NCBI GenBank assembly: GCA_029260015.1
Contig: JAJDEB010000033.1
Coordinates: 124,001 to 188,000 of the forward strand
Length of the DNA stretch: 64,000 nucleotides
Reading direction: 5' to 3'
Origin: Phycisphaerae bacterium
GTDB lineage: Bacteria > Planctomycetota > Phycisphaerae > UBA1845
Positions 17,940 through 27,785 of this stretch are shown here, piece by piece. The translations under genes and the position numbers were made by a program. Position 1 is the first letter of the stretch. The number at the start of each line of letters is the position of its first letter. Under the pieces are notes generated by a model. That model was not told the DNA's origin, did not search any database, and was given only the letters and a program-made list of their open reading frames with translations.

Positions 17940-19136
17940 TTATGGGTGGGGTTGAAGTTTTTTGATATGTGCGAGCAGTTCCTCTTCGTCGGCCAAGCCG
18001 GCGAAGTAATAGCAGATCATTTCGTAGGTTCGCAGTGTCGGCTTCCTGCCGGTCCACAATGCGATCAGCAGGCACGCGATGATCGCCAGGTACGTTTGAA
18101 TCTCGATGCCGTTGGGGCTACTGCTCAGTAGATGGCGACACCCCAGCACGTGCTTGAAGAATCTAAAGAACGTCTCGATCGACCAGCGCTGTTTATAGAG
18201 CAGGGCGATGACCTCAGCAGGCGCATCGAGCACATCGGTGGCGATCAACAGACTCTCGCCTTGATTCGGACCGCCCTGACCCGCACGCCCTCCGCGCTTA
18301 CGATGGGGGCTGCATTTGATTTCCACAATCCGGGCAGTCTGTACAAAGCCGGCTTTGCTGGCCGTCGTCCCCGTAAACCGAACCAATCGATCATGCAGCA
18401 CATTGGCGTCGATGGCGGCGGCACTCAACGGTCGCTCGTTGACGACTTCGTACAGCACGTTGTCCAGGATTCGACAGACAAACGACGACCGAGCGTCAAC
18501 GATCTGTTGGAAAAGGGCGAAGCCCATGTACGCCGCGTCCAACACATACAACCGGTCCGATTCGACACAGGTTTTTAAGACGGTCCCGTCATGAATGCGG
18601 TCGCCGGTCATGTCCATGCGCGTCGGGACGCCACGAAGCAACTCGAAGTGCGTGTGCAACTTGAAGCCCACGCCCGACTTGGGCAACCACATGGCCTCGA
18701 CGAGCTTGGGCAGCACATGCAGCACCGTGCTGTCGACAACGGTCACGATGCGTTGGATGTCCGCGTAGCTGGCATCTTTCTGCAACGGGCGGAGTTGGCC
18801 GAGTAAATCTCCGATGATGCCGCGAAGCAGATCGGCGTCAAAGACACGGGCGGCTTCCGATAGAGATCCCAACGACGCCCGCGGACACCCGAGCAGCCGC
18901 TGCACCTTCTTCAGTTCGCTGATCTGCTGGATGCTACGAAGGCTGCTGACGATCGGATTGAAAAAGTAAAGCAGAATGAGCGCGGCGTACTGATCGTAGT
19001 GCAGGATGCGATTCCCCGCCTTATCACGCTCGCATGCGTGCAGATGGAGCTTCTCAAGTACGGGTACAAGCAGCTTAAAATGCTTGAAGCCCTCAAGCTG
19101 AGCTTCGCGAATCTTGGGTTTCTTGGGCCGCGCCAT
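17940..19136 (-). CDS. IS4-family transposase
   Basis: The 398-residue DDE transposase shows the first Asp in VTVVDSTVLH, the second in LYVLDAAYMGF and the IS4 signature Y-2-R-3-E-6-K in YKQRWSIETFFRFFK. The N-terminus is basic (MARPKKPKIR), as expected for terminal-repeat binding. The reading frame is unbroken, so the element may be active. The start at 19136 fits the start of homology; an in-frame codon at 19160 would add eight residues. Confidence 0.95.
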   Translation of the reverse strand: MARPKKPKIREAQLEGFKHFKLLVPVLEKLHLHACERDKAGNRILHYDQYAALILLYFFNPIVSSLRSIQQISELKKVQRLLGCPRASLGSLSEAARVFDADLLRGIIGDLLGQLRPLQKDASYADIQRIVTVVDSTVLHVLPKLVEAMWLPKSGVGFKLHTHFELLRGVPTRMDMTGDRIHDGTVLKTCVESDRLYVLDAAYMGFALFQQIVDARSSFVCRILDNVLYEVVNERPLSAAAIDANVLHDRLVRFTGTTASKAGFVQTARIVEIKCSPHRKRGGRAGQGGPNQGESLLIATDVLDAPAEVIALLYKQRWSIETFFRFFKHVLGCRHLLSSSPNGIEIQTYLAIIACLLIALWTGRKPTLRTYEMICYYFAGLADEEELLAHIKKLQPHP

Positions 19137-19220
19137 ACACCAACAAGTATGCGCTATCAAAAGTCATCGCGCAATTAAAGTACGGCGCGAATTGAGCTGC
19201 GGCTATACACAGCATAAACT

Positions 19221-19245
19221 GTGCCGAACACTATTGGGGGCACCC
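19221..19245 (-). repeat. IS4 right terminal inverted repeat
   Basis: Reverse-complement partner of the left terminal repeat at 17779-17803. It lies upstream of the transposase start and next to the end of the epimerase gene. Confidence 0.9.
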
Positions 19246-19252
19246 TTACTGC

Positions 19253-20200
19253 TCAATTGTTCGTTCGAAACCATTCGACAAACTTGGCGAGACCATCTTC
19301 GATGTGGGTTTTGGGATTGTAGCCCAGTTCTCTCTTGGCCAGGTCCACGTCGGCGAATGTGCGATCGACGTCGCCGGGTTGGTTGGGCAGGCGGTTGATG
19401 ACGGCTTTCTTGTCGAGGGCTATTTCGATCGCGGCGATCAGTTCGTCTAGGCGAATTGGTTGCGACTCGCCCAAGTTATAAATCTTGTAGCCGTTGCACT
19501 TTTCGATGGATCGGACCACGCCGTCGATGATGTCATCGATGTAGGTGTAATCGCGACTGGTGCTGCCGTCACCGAAAACGGGAATGGGTTCGCCGCTCTC
19601 GATGAGCTTAGTGAATTTGTGGATCGCGAGGTCAGGTCGTTGTCTTGGGCCATATACCGTGAAGAAACGCAGGCATGTGACGTTCATGTCGAACAGGTGG
19701 GCGTATGTGTGAGCGATGAGTTCCGCCGCTTTTTTACTTGCTGCGTAGGGTGAAATGGGAAAATCGACGTTATCGCTTTCGGCGAATGGAATCTTGTTGT
19801 TGTTACCGTACACGCTGGAACTGCTGGCGAGAATGAATTTCGGGCATTTGGCGTTTCGGGCGGCTTCTATCATGACGGTGGTTCCGCCGACGTTGACATC
19901 CTGGCAGCGCTGCGGTTCGACGATGGACGGGCGAACACCCGCACGGGCTGCAAGGTGTACCACGGTTTCGACTTCGCCTGCAAACAATTTTGCAACCGCG
20001 TCCGCATCGCGAGTGTCGCCATCGTGCATCGAAAACGATTTGTGGTCGAGGCACTTGGAGATGTTGCTGCGTTTGATCGCCGGGTCGTAGAAATCGTCGA
20101 AGTTATCGAACCCGATGACCTGTTGGCCTTGATCGAGTAAGCGTTCACACAAATGCGATCCGACAAAGCCAGCCGCTCCGGTGACGATGATGGCGCCCAT
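19253..20200 (-). CDS. UDP-glucuronate 4-epimerase-like NAD-dependent epimerase
   Basis: The 315-residue short-chain dehydrogenase/reductase opens with TGAAGFVGSHL (NAD binding) and carries the SSSSVYG catalytic segment and YAASKKA (YxxxK). Its AGVRPSIVEP stretch resembles that of UDP-GlcA 4-epimerases. It would turn UDP-glucuronate from the upstream dehydrogenase into UDP-galacturonate. It is the last gene of the polysaccharide operon, 8 nt after ugd, and the IS4 element begins 8 nt beyond its stop. Other 4-epimerase specificities cannot be excluded. Confidence 0.85.
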   Translation of the reverse strand: MGAIIVTGAAGFVGSHLCERLLDQGQQVIGFDNFDDFYDPAIKRSNISKCLDHKSFSMHDGDTRDADAVAKLFAGEVETVVHLAARAGVRPSIVEPQRCQDVNVGGTTVMIEAARNAKCPKFILASSSSVYGNNNKIPFAESDNVDFPISPYAASKKAAELIAHTYAHLFDMNVTCLRFFTVYGPRQRPDLAIHKFTKLIESGEPIPVFGDGSTSRDYTYIDDIIDGVVRSIEKCNGYKIYNLGESQPIRLDELIAAIEIALDKKAVINRLPNQPGDVDRTFADVDLAKRELGYNPKTHIEDGLAKFVEWFRTNN

Positions 20201-20208
20201 GTTGGTTC

Positions 20209-21522
20209 CTAGAGGGTAACTTTTGGCCGGCCAATACAGTGGTATTCAATCCCTTGTTTGGCCAGGCTGTGGCGGTTGTAAAGATTACGCCCGTCGAAGA
20301 TGACCGGCGACAACAAGCGCTCCTTGATCATGTTGAAATCAGGCGTGCGGAATTCCTGCCAGTCGGTGAAGATCACCAGCGCGTCGGCATCGTGCAGCGT
20401 GTCGTAACCATTTTCAGCGTATTCGATGATGTCACCCAGTTCGGCGCGGGTCGTATCAATGGCCTCCGGGTCAAAAGCGCTGATGCGAATGCCACGATCG
20501 GTAAACATGCGGATGCAATCCAAAGCGGGCGATTCGCGAACGTCGTCGGTGCGGGCTTTGAATGCCAACCCCCAGACGGCTAACTTTGTGCTCTTGGCCC
20601 GGTCACCAAAGTATCGCAGGATGCCTTCTGCGAAGCGCATTCGCTGTCGATGGTTGACGTCGTGGACGGCTTCGATGATGGACATGGGGTAATCGCTTTC
20701 CTGCCCCATCGCGATGATCGCCTGCACATCTTTCGGGAAACACGACCCACCGTAACCCACGCCCGCGAAAAGAAACGCAGGACCAATACGCGTGTCGGAC
20801 CCGACGCCGCGGCGCACCAGTTCAACGTCAGCCCCCACGCGATCGCACAATCCGCTCATTTCATTCATGAACGATATCTTGGTCGCGAGCAACGCATTTG
20901 ACGCATACTTGGTCATCTCGGCGCTGGCGGCGTCCATTACCAGGATACGGTCGGCTGTTCGCATGAAGGGGTTGTAGACTTCCTTCATAATTTCGACGAC
21001 AGCCGGATTGTCGGCACCGATCACGACGCGATCGGGCTTCATGAAGTCGTCGATCGCTGCCCCTTCTTTCATGAACTCGGGGTTGCTGACGTAGTCGAAT
21101 TTGTGTTCGGTGTGTTCGGCGATGCGCTGCGACACAAGCTTGTGCGTTCCGACGGGAACGGTGCTCTTCATCACCACGATGCGATAGCCATCCATCTTGC
21201 GGGCGATGGTTTCCGCGACGTTCATGATCGCCGACAGGTCGGCAGACCCGTCATGCGCAGGAGGCGTACCGACAGCCAGAAAAATCACCAGCGAGTTGGC
21301 GATCGCATGTTCGAGATCGGTGGTAAATTTGAGGCGGTTGGCTTTGACATTACGCTGAACGATTTCAGTCAGTCCGGGCTCATAGATTGGAATGTCGCCA
21401 TTGTTGAGGGCATCGATCTTCGACTCGATTTTATCCACGCAAATAACGTGATTCCCGCCATCGGCAAGGCAGGTGCCCGCGACCAATCCGACGTAACCTG
21501 TACCCACAACCGCGATTTTCAT
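20209..21522 (-). CDS. ugd: UDP-glucose 6-dehydrogenase
   Basis: It oxidises UDP-glucose to UDP-glucuronate with two NAD+. The 437-residue protein has the N-terminal GTGYVGLVAGTCLADGGN Rossmann motif, the catalytic Cys in GYGGSCFPKDV and the C-terminal domain motif VWGLAFKARTDDVRES. Its product feeds both the UDP-xylose synthase upstream and the 4-epimerase downstream. Its ATG overlaps the stop of the NusG-like gene in an ATGA, so translation is probably coupled. Confidence 0.96.
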   Translation of the reverse strand: MKIAVVGTGYVGLVAGTCLADGGNHVICVDKIESKIDALNNGDIPIYEPGLTEIVQRNVKANRLKFTTDLEHAIANSLVIFLAVGTPPAHDGSADLSAIMNVAETIARKMDGYRIVVMKSTVPVGTHKLVSQRIAEHTEHKFDYVSNPEFMKEGAAIDDFMKPDRVVIGADNPAVVEIMKEVYNPFMRTADRILVMDAASAEMTKYASNALLATKISFMNEMSGLCDRVGADVELVRRGVGSDTRIGPAFLFAGVGYGGSCFPKDVQAIIAMGQESDYPMSIIEAVHDVNHRQRMRFAEGILRYFGDRAKSTKLAVWGLAFKARTDDVRESPALDCIRMFTDRGIRISAFDPEAIDTTRAELGDIIEYAENGYDTLHDADALVIFTDWQEFRTPDFNMIKERLLSPVIFDGRNLYNRHSLAKQGIEYHCIGRPKVTL

Positions 21523-22160
21523 GAGAGTGTCATACCGTTTCTTGAGAATGAGCCGTGTGCCGCAGACTCTGTACTGCGCGTTTCGCCGATAGGTTCGGGC
21601 ACGTCGATGGCTTCAAGCATTGGCGAATTGACTTCAGCCAGCACCGACTGGCCAAGGATGTCTACATTGACGGCCAGCCGAAGCTTGCCCAGTTGTTTGA
21701 CGACTTGCCCCTCGACGCCTTCCAGCGGACCATCGATCACTCGCACCCATTGACCAACGCGAATACTGTCGAACTGTTCAAATCCTGCATCTGTTCCGAT
21801 GACCCGTTGCACGTTGCGAAGTTGCGTGACGAGTTGATCCTGCGCAGCGACAAAGAGCATGTTGGCGACGCGGTTGGTGGTGAGCACCTGTTGACGCTGC
21901 AATTCGGTCGCGTTCAAGAACAGGTAACCAGCAAAGACCGGAACCGTCGAAAACGACTTGCGGCCGGTGCGGCGACTTCGCGTCGTTTTCTGCTTCAGCG
22001 GTAAGTAGTTGAAAATGTCCAACTGGTGCAGTTCGCGGGCGAGAATCTTTTCATTGCGCGAACGCGTGTGAGCCACCCACCACGTTCCCTCAAGCCCATC
22101 GGGGATGGCCAGCTCGGGGTCGAGGGTTGTTGCCTGATTTTCCGGATGAATCGTTCGCAT
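21519..22160 (-). CDS. NusG/RfaH-like antiterminator of the polysaccharide operon
   Basis: The roughly 213-residue protein has an NGN domain (WWVAHTRSRNEKILARELH and a VFAGYLFLNA strand) and a C-terminal KOW domain (RVGQWVRVIDGPLEGVEGQVV). It resembles the specialised NusG paralogues, such as RfaH or UpxY, that help RNA polymerase through long surface-polysaccharide operons. Its place inside the operon, rather than next to secE and rplK, supports that role. The start may be ATG 22160 or ATG 22175, the latter overlapping the UDP-xylose synthase stop. The acidic N-terminal 25 residues are not part of the domain. Confidence 0.85.
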   Translation of the reverse strand: MRTIHPENQATTLDPELAIPDGLEGTWWVAHTRSRNEKILARELHQLDIFNYLPLKQKTTRSRRTGRKSFSTVPVFAGYLFLNATELQRQQVLTTNRVANMLFVAAQDQLVTQLRNVQRVIGTDAGFEQFDSIRVGQWVRVIDGPLEGVEGQVVKQLGKLRLAVNVDILGQSVLAEVNSPMLEAIDVPEPIGETRSTESAAHGSFSRNGMTLS

Positions 22161-22167
22161 CGCTTCT

Positions 22168-23106
22168 CTACGCATCCAGAATCTTACGAAAGAATTCGAC
22201 GGTCTGTGCAAGTCCATCTTTCAGATCGACTGTGGGTTTCCAGCCGAGGCGCTCGCGGGCACGGTCGGTGACGGCGCAGCGTCTTACCGGATCATCCGGC
22301 GGAAGCGGACGATGTACGATGTCGAGCTTCTTGCCCAGAACGCTAGCCAGCGTTTCGACAAGATTCATCATGGTTATTTCGTGTGGGCTACCGACGTTCA
22401 CCGGTTCAAAGGCGTTGTCGTTCTCATAGTTCATCAACCTGATCATGCCGTCAATCAAGTCGCTGACGAACAGGAAACTGCGTGTTTGCTCACCATCGCC
22501 GTAAACGGTCAACGGTTTGCCTTGCAGGGCTTGGACGACAAAGTTTGAAACGACGCGTCCGTCGCCGACGGCCATCCTCGGTCCGTAAGTGTTGAAGATA
22601 CGGATGATGCGGATGTCGACGTTATTCTGATGGTGGTAATCCATCATCAACGTTTCGGCGATGCGCTTGCCTTCGTCGTAGCAACTACGCAGTCCGATTG
22701 GATTGACGTTGCCCCAATAGTCTTCCGGTTGCGGGTGGACGGCTGGGTCGCCATACACTTCGCTGGTTGAAGCTTGCAGGATGCGGGCGTGAACGCGTTT
22801 GGACATGCCCAGCATATTGAGCGCCCCCATTACCGAAGTCTTTACCGTTTTGACCGGATTGTGTTGATAATGAATCGGAGACGCCGGGCACGCGAGGTTG
22901 AAGATCCAATCGACTTCGAGCAGGATCGGATTGACCACGTCGTGGCGGATCACTTCAAAGTCGGGCCGACCCAGAAGGTGGGCGACGTTTTTTTTCGATC
23001 CCGTGTAGAAATTATCCAACGCAATCACATCGTGACCATCGGCGAGCAACCGATCGCACAAATGACTCCCTAAGAAACCGGCTCCTCCGGTGACAAGTAC
23101 GCGCAC
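22168..23106 (-). CDS. UDP-glucuronate decarboxylase (UDP-xylose synthase)
   Basis: The 312-residue extended SDR enzyme converts UDP-GlcA to UDP-xylose. Typical UXS features are present: [37 protein letters not shown], the YxxxK in CYDEGKR and NTYGPRM. The GTG start has GGGAGG 9 nt upstream. It starts 2 nt after the aminotransferase stop, so the genes form a tight operon, and its substrate is made by Ugd three genes on. The presence of UXS suggests a polymer or decoration containing xylose. Confidence 0.93.
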   Translation of the reverse strand: MRVLVTGGAGFLGSHLCDRLLADGHDVIALDNFYTGSKKNVAHLLGRPDFEVIRHDVVNPILLEVDWIFNLACPASPIHYQHNPVKTVKTSVMGALNMLGMSKRVHARILQASTSEVYGDPAVHPQPEDYWGNVNPIGLRSCYDEGKRIAETLMMDYHHQNNVDIRIIRIFNTYGPRMAVGDGRVVSNFVVQALQGKPLTVYGDGEQTRSFLFVSDLIDGMIRLMNYENDNAFEPVNVGSPHEITMMNLVETLASVLGKKLDIVHRPLPPDDPVRRCAVTDRARERLGWKPTVDLKDGLAQTVEFFRKILDA

Positions 23107-23108
23107 GT

Positions 23109-24248
23109 CTAAGACCTCCCAGTCGCCTCTGCCGGAATCGCTTGGGTCTGGTGCTGCACAATGCAGCCGGCGACGCGCTTAACATCGGCATCGGTAAGCA
23201 TTGGGTGAACCGGAAGTGCGAGAATCCGCTTGGCTGTCCCTTCGCTGACGGGGAAATCGCCCGCACCGTAACCCAGAAACTCAAAACACGGCTGCAAATG
23301 CAAGGGGATGGGATAGTAGATTCCCGTACCGATCGATTCGGTTGTCAGGTGCTCACGCAACGTGTCGCGCTGGTCGGTCAGGATCGAATATTGATGAAAG
23401 CACGATTGACCAACCGCGTCGATGTGCGGTGTCTGAATCGACGGGACATCCGCAAGCAACTCGTTATACGAGTTGGCGATTTCGTTTCGACGTTTGTTGA
23501 ATGCGTCAAGGTGTTCCAGTTTTACAGAGAGGATGGCAGCTTGCATCGTGTTGAGGCGAAAATTTCCACCGATCATTGCGTGAAGATACTGATCGGTTTG
23601 GCCGTGATTGCGCAGCTGCCGCACTTTCGTCGCAAAGGCGTCATCGTTGGTAGTGACCATACCGCCTTCGCCAAACCCGCCGAGATTCTTGGTTGGGTAG
23701 AATGAAAAACACGCGGCGTCTCCGAGGGTGCCAGCATGTCGATTCTGATACGTTGCGCCCAAGGCCTGCGCCGCATCTTCGATGACCACAAGATTGGCCT
23801 TCGCGGCGATGTCGTTGATGGCGTCCATGTCGGCGCATTGGCCGAACAAGTGTACAGGGATGATCGCCTTGGTCTTCGATGTGATTGCTGCTTTGATTTT
23901 TGCGGGGTCGATATTGAACGAATCGCGATCGATATCGACAAACACCGGTTTGCCACCGGCGCGATGAATGCAGCCAGCCGTCGCGAAGAATGTAAACGGA
24001 GTCGTGATGACTTCATCACCCGATGAGATGCCGCATGCCATCAACGCTACCAGGATGGCGTCCGTTCCGCTGCCGATCGCGATCGCGTGTTTTGCCCCGG
24101 TGCGCCGGGCGATTTGATCTTCAAAGTCGGCGACGTGTGAGCCGCCCACAAAGTGCTGAGACTCTAGCACTTCGTCGATCGCAGTACGAACCGCCTTTTC
24201 TATCAATGAGAATTCGGCTTTGAGATCAAGCATCGTAACGGGTTTCAA
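23109..24248 (-). CDS. DegT/DnrJ/EryC1/StrS sugar aminotransferase
   Basis: This PLP enzyme, of the family that transaminates keto-sugars bound to nucleotides, has 379 residues. It shows [13 protein letters not shown], the PLP-contacting [11 protein letters not shown], and the Schiff-base Lys in [15 protein letters not shown]. The exact sugar is unknown and no dehydratase partner for an amino-sugar pathway is visible nearby. The TTG at 24248 has GGAG 7 nt upstream. ATG 24233 and TTG 24299 are alternatives. Confidence 0.9.
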   Translation of the reverse strand: MKPVTMLDLKAEFSLIEKAVRTAIDEVLESQHFVGGSHVADFEDQIARRTGAKHAIAIGSGTDAILVALMACGISSGDEVITTPFTFFATAGCIHRAGGKPVFVDIDRDSFNIDPAKIKAAITSKTKAIIPVHLFGQCADMDAINDIAAKANLVVIEDAAQALGATYQNRHAGTLGDAACFSFYPTKNLGGFGEGGMVTTNDDAFATKVRQLRNHGQTDQYLHAMIGGNFRLNTMQAAILSVKLEHLDAFNKRRNEIANSYNELLADVPSIQTPHIDAVGQSCFHQYSILTDQRDTLREHLTTESIGTGIYYPIPLHLQPCFEFLGYGAGDFPVSEGTAKRILALPVHPMLTDADVKRVAGCIVQHQTQAIPAEATGRS

Positions 24249-24482
24249 ACGAGTGTCTCCGGCAACAGGGTTTTGTTCCAAGCTGCGAATCAGTGCCAAG
24301 AATTTATATGAAAGATTCGGCGCCCGAATGTTCTTGACGTTCTCAACGATTCAACGCGGGCGGCATTATAGAAATGCGCGGACGGTGTAGCAACAAAACC
24401 GATGGACCGAAACCAGACGCGGGCGAATGATCCACCTCTATGGCAGTACTGCAGGCCACAAGAGGCCCCTGCGCCAATCGCT

Positions 24483-26732
24483 CTATGCCAAATCGTCGTC
24501 GTTGGATCGATCGTCATCACTTGACGGAAGGGCCCGCTGCGTGCCGTCCTCGTCTTCATACTGATACTCATAGAAGGTTCGCAACTGTTCGCGGAAGTAT
24601 CCACCGCGCCGGGCCTGCGCTCCGTTGAGCACCGCACCAAAAACATGGGCATTGGCATGCCAGAGCATGGAACACGCGCGTTGCGCAACACCACGTGAGT
24701 TTTCCTTCGCCCGAAAGACCATGATCGTCCCATCGACCTGCGATGCCAGCGCAATGGCGTCACTTGCAAGTAAGACTGGCGGCGAATCGAAGATGACGTG
24801 GTCGTATTGCTTTGACGCCTCATCGACGAATTCGCGACAAAGATCGCTCCCCAAGAGTTCCGCCGGGTTGGGCGGAACGGGACCACTGCCAATGACATCA
24901 AGGTTGGCCATGTCGGTGTGATGTACACAGTCATTGATCGTAGCCTCACCGATCAAAATATTGGTCATTCCGCGTGCGTTGACGTTCTTGAACACACGAT
25001 GCAAGCGTGGCCGGCGGAAGTTCGTGTCGACGAGCAGCACGCGTTTGCCACCGACCGCAAGCGAAGCCGCAAGGTTCGACGCGACGGTGGTTCGTCCATC
25101 TTCAGGTCGTGGACTCGTGATCAGGATCGACCGAATTCGGTTAGCCGGGGCGCTGAATTGAAGATTACCGCGGACTGCACGAAATGCTTCGGTGACCATC
25201 GAGTGCGGCGCATCGCGAACGGCTGTCTCGACGTTTTCGATTTCGACTTCTTCGTCGTCGACGTCCGGGATCGAACCGAGCATGGCAATGCTGAGATGAC
25301 GCACGATGTCTTGCGGTGTTCTGACAGACGTGTCAATCAGTTCGAGTCCAACCGCGAGTCCAACCGCTCCTGCAAGCGCAAGTATGACGATACCGGGTAG
25401 CAGCAGAATCGAAGGAAAACTTCGCTCTAAGGGAGGCGATGCCTGAACGGCTTGGAATACACGGATCGCCGCGCGCTCGCGAACAATGCGTTCGATCTCA
25501 CGAATGTATTCGTCAAGACGGTTTTGAATCTCAATGAGAAGGTCGCGTTCACTCAATAGGACCCTATATTCGGAGATTTTTCGATCAAGATCAGCTTGTT
25601 CTGCCTCGACTTCCTGCAGTTTTTCTTGGGCTGACAGAAGGTTGTTGGTCGCATTCAGATAGGCGGTTTCAGCCTGCTGAGACTTGTATTCCAGCACTTC
25701 GCGTAGTTTGTTGGCTCTGATTTTGTCGAGTTGACGGCGCACCTCTTCGAGGCGGTTTTGCATCGCTTTATATTCTCGATGGTTGACGCCAAACTGTCGT
25801 TCCTTCAAGCCCAATTCCTGCTCGAGTACAAAGACTTGATTGTCGTATTGGCGTACCTTCTCGTCATTTTCGACAATCAATCGATCTTCAGGTGTAACGG
25901 GCATGCCAGTCGGATCGCTGTAAATGTCGCTCATGCTTTTTAGCTCTCTGACTTGCAACTCGAACAACTGCACGGTTTTCTGGGATTCGCTTAGTCTCTC
26001 TCTAAGCGGTCCCTGACCGCGTCCGTCCCTATTTTCGAAAGCTTCACCAGGCGGTAGCGTCCCGACGAATTCCTGTATCTGCTGGTTCTTTTTGGTGAGT
26101 TGATCTTTGTAGCCTGCCTTCTCGCGATTGTAGTCGGTGAGTTCCTGGCGATAGACGCTGGACGCCCGTTCCTTGACCTCTTCGAGATAGGTTTTGACGA
26201 CAGTGTTGACGATGATTGCAGGGTCGGATGGTGCGGCGGTCGCGATTGCGACACGGATATAGTTTGATTCGCGGATCGGGCTGGCCCGAAGGTCTCCTTC
26301 GAGTTCGAGAAGATGCTCATCCTGATCGAGGCTCTTGTACCAATTCGTGTTGCGAACCTCCGAGTCTTGCAGGGTTTTTTTCAGTACGGGGTACGACTTG
26401 ATATATAGTGCCTGACTTTGGACAAATCGCGTAAACGGATCGTCAGCCATCGCCTGGTTGTTGATCTGAAGCCCGGCTTTAGGTGCATCACTGATGCATT
26501 CAACCAATGACTCTGCGCTATACCTTGGGAATTTGAAATACATCAGGAAGAACAAGCCGACACCGATTGCGCTGAACAGAATTGACAGAACGATGATCGT
26601 CACCAACCGCTGCCGCAGCATGCCAATGACATCTGCAGGCGTGATGTTCTTGGCGGTTGCCTGCGGGGCGTTGGTGAAAGCTGGCCCCGGAAGCGGTATT
26701 TGTTCTTGTATCGTTGTCGGTAGCGTGGTCAT
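24483..26732 (-). CDS. Wzc-like chain-length determinant fused to BY-kinase domain (atypical P-loop)
   Basis: The 749-residue polysaccharide co-polymerase has two membrane helices (about 43-65 and 445-465), Wzz-type motifs and a long coiled-coil periplasmic part. A cytoplasmic BY-kinase-like domain follows (about 530-720). A Tyr-rich tail (YFREQLRTFYEYQY) could take autophosphorylation. The P-loop reads PEDGRTTVASN where GEGKT is usual, so the phosphate-binding Lys is Arg. Walker A' reads LLVDTNFRRP with Asn for the second Asp. Walker B is FDSPP. Kinase activity may be weak or lost. The gene lies 40 nt after the exosortase gene. Confidence 0.93.
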   Translation of the reverse strand: MTTLPTTIQEQIPLPGPAFTNAPQATAKNITPADVIGMLRQRLVTIIVLSILFSAIGVGLFFLMYFKFPRYSAESLVECISDAPKAGLQINNQAMADDPFTRFVQSQALYIKSYPVLKKTLQDSEVRNTNWYKSLDQDEHLLELEGDLRASPIRESNYIRVAIATAAPSDPAIIVNTVVKTYLEEVKERASSVYRQELTDYNREKAGYKDQLTKKNQQIQEFVGTLPPGEAFENRDGRGQGPLRERLSESQKTVQLFELQVRELKSMSDIYSDPTGMPVTPEDRLIVENDEKVRQYDNQVFVLEQELGLKERQFGVNHREYKAMQNRLEEVRRQLDKIRANKLREVLEYKSQQAETAYLNATNNLLSAQEKLQEVEAEQADLDRKISEYRVLLSERDLLIEIQNRLDEYIREIERIVRERAAIRVFQAVQASPPLERSFPSILLLPGIVILALAGAVGLAVGLELIDTSVRTPQDIVRHLSIAMLGSIPDVDDEEVEIENVETAVRDAPHSMVTEAFRAVRGNLQFSAPANRIRSILITSPRPEDGRTTVASNLAASLAVGGKRVLLVDTNFRRPRLHRVFKNVNARGMTNILIGEATINDCVHHTDMANLDVIGSGPVPPNPAELLGSDLCREFVDEASKQYDHVIFDSPPVLLASDAIALASQVDGTIMVFRAKENSRGVAQRACSMLWHANAHVFGAVLNGAQARRGGYFREQLRTFYEYQYEDEDGTQRALPSSDDDRSNDDDLA

Positions 26733-26772
26733 GATAAATACTCTTTTGCCAGATCAAACGCAGCGAACCTGA

Positions 26773-27729
26773 TTATTGCGCTTGTGGTTCCTCTTCGACT
26801 GGTCGTTCTTCTTCGACTGGTCGTTCTTCTTCGACGTCGACGAACAAGTTCGACAGGACGTATCCCACCAGGGCAAACAAGCCCAGTGCGATTGGCAACA
26901 TTGCCAAACCAAGCAACCCGTGGGCCGTGCCCTGAGCAAGATCCTCGCGTCCATAAACGTGAACGATTCCCGTCACCAAGACGCGAATCATGTTGCAAAA
27001 CACTGCGATGGGTACGCAGCTTAGAATCATGATGACTCGCTGCCACAGCGGGCGATCACCAAGATAAGCCATCGCCACCCCAAGGCTGCAAAAAGCCATC
27101 ATCAGTCGCATTCCACTGCACGCCTCTTCGACATTCAGCGAGCCCCGCTGGGTTCCGTGCTCATAATCAATCACGACGCCTTGCACGCTCGTGTAAACTC
27201 TGGGCAGTAGGCCAAGCACCCATCCCGAAACCTGCGACGCAAATTCGCGAAGCGGAAGTGTGATGCGAAAGTACATGGAGCGTGGGAGCGGCATCGCGAA
27301 GATGAGATAGCAAATCGGAAACCACGCGACGCTGAAAACCTGATTACCCCAAATCAACAACACCAAACCCAACATGCACGGAATGATGGCAAGCGTTTGA
27401 GGATAACCAAACCCCAAAGACATCGATCCGTAATACATCCCCAAGCCCGCAGCAATAACGAACACCCCGAGATAATTGGGTCGGTAGGCTGCCTTCTTGA
27501 GTTGTTGGCGATGGATGCCCAAGAAATAAAGACTGAACACCGGCACCAGCCAACCATGTGACCAGTTTCCGTCGGTCTTCCACTTGTAAACCGAATTGAG
27601 AATAGGCGTGCTGAAAACGAGATAGATCAGACTCAACAGAATCAAACACTGCAGCGCCACGATGCCCGGGTTCAGATTCGGTGATGAATTTCCCGAATCG
27701 ATTGAGATGCTGGCTGAGGCGTCGCTCAT
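26773..27729 (-). CDS. Exosortase family protein
   Basis: The 318-residue protein has about eight to nine membrane helices. It carries the catalytic triad region of exosortases: Cys near 204 in NVEEACSGMR, Arg near 250 in CNMIRVLVTG and His near 269 in GTAHGLLG. Exosortases cut PEP-CTERM-type sorting tails from exported proteins, usually in species with a linked polysaccharide. The C-terminus ends in a cytoplasmic acidic repeat (VEEERP twice, then VEEEP). No protein with a recognisable PEP-CTERM tail is encoded in this window. It sits between the export lipoprotein and the Wzc-like gene. Confidence 0.92.
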   Translation of the reverse strand: MSDASASISIDSGNSSPNLNPGIVALQCLILLSLIYLVFSTPILNSVYKWKTDGNWSHGWLVPVFSLYFLGIHRQQLKKAAYRPNYLGVFVIAAGLGMYYGSMSLGFGYPQTLAIIPCMLGLVLLIWGNQVFSVAWFPICYLIFAMPLPRSMYFRITLPLREFASQVSGWVLGLLPRVYTSVQGVVIDYEHGTQRGSLNVEEACSGMRLMMAFCSLGVAMAYLGDRPLWQRVIMILSCVPIAVFCNMIRVLVTGIVHVYGREDLAQGTAHGLLGLAMLPIALGLFALVGYVLSNLFVDVEEERPVEEERPVEEEPQAQ

Positions 27730-27785
27730 CTTCTCTTACGCCGACATTTTTCGGCGATCTCCCTGGCGAACGTACTTGAACCGAT

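Larger units (their letters stand above)
17779..19245. mobile_element. IS4-family insertion sequence, complete
   Basis: A 1467-nt element bounded by 25-nt terminal inverted repeats with one mismatch, carrying a single full-length transposase. The right end stops 8 nt before the stop codon of the epimerase gene, so the element sits between the 3' ends of the polysaccharide operon and the beta-lactamase-family gene. I could not find a convincing target duplication in the flanks, so the insertion may be old or the flanks rearranged. Confidence 0.9.
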
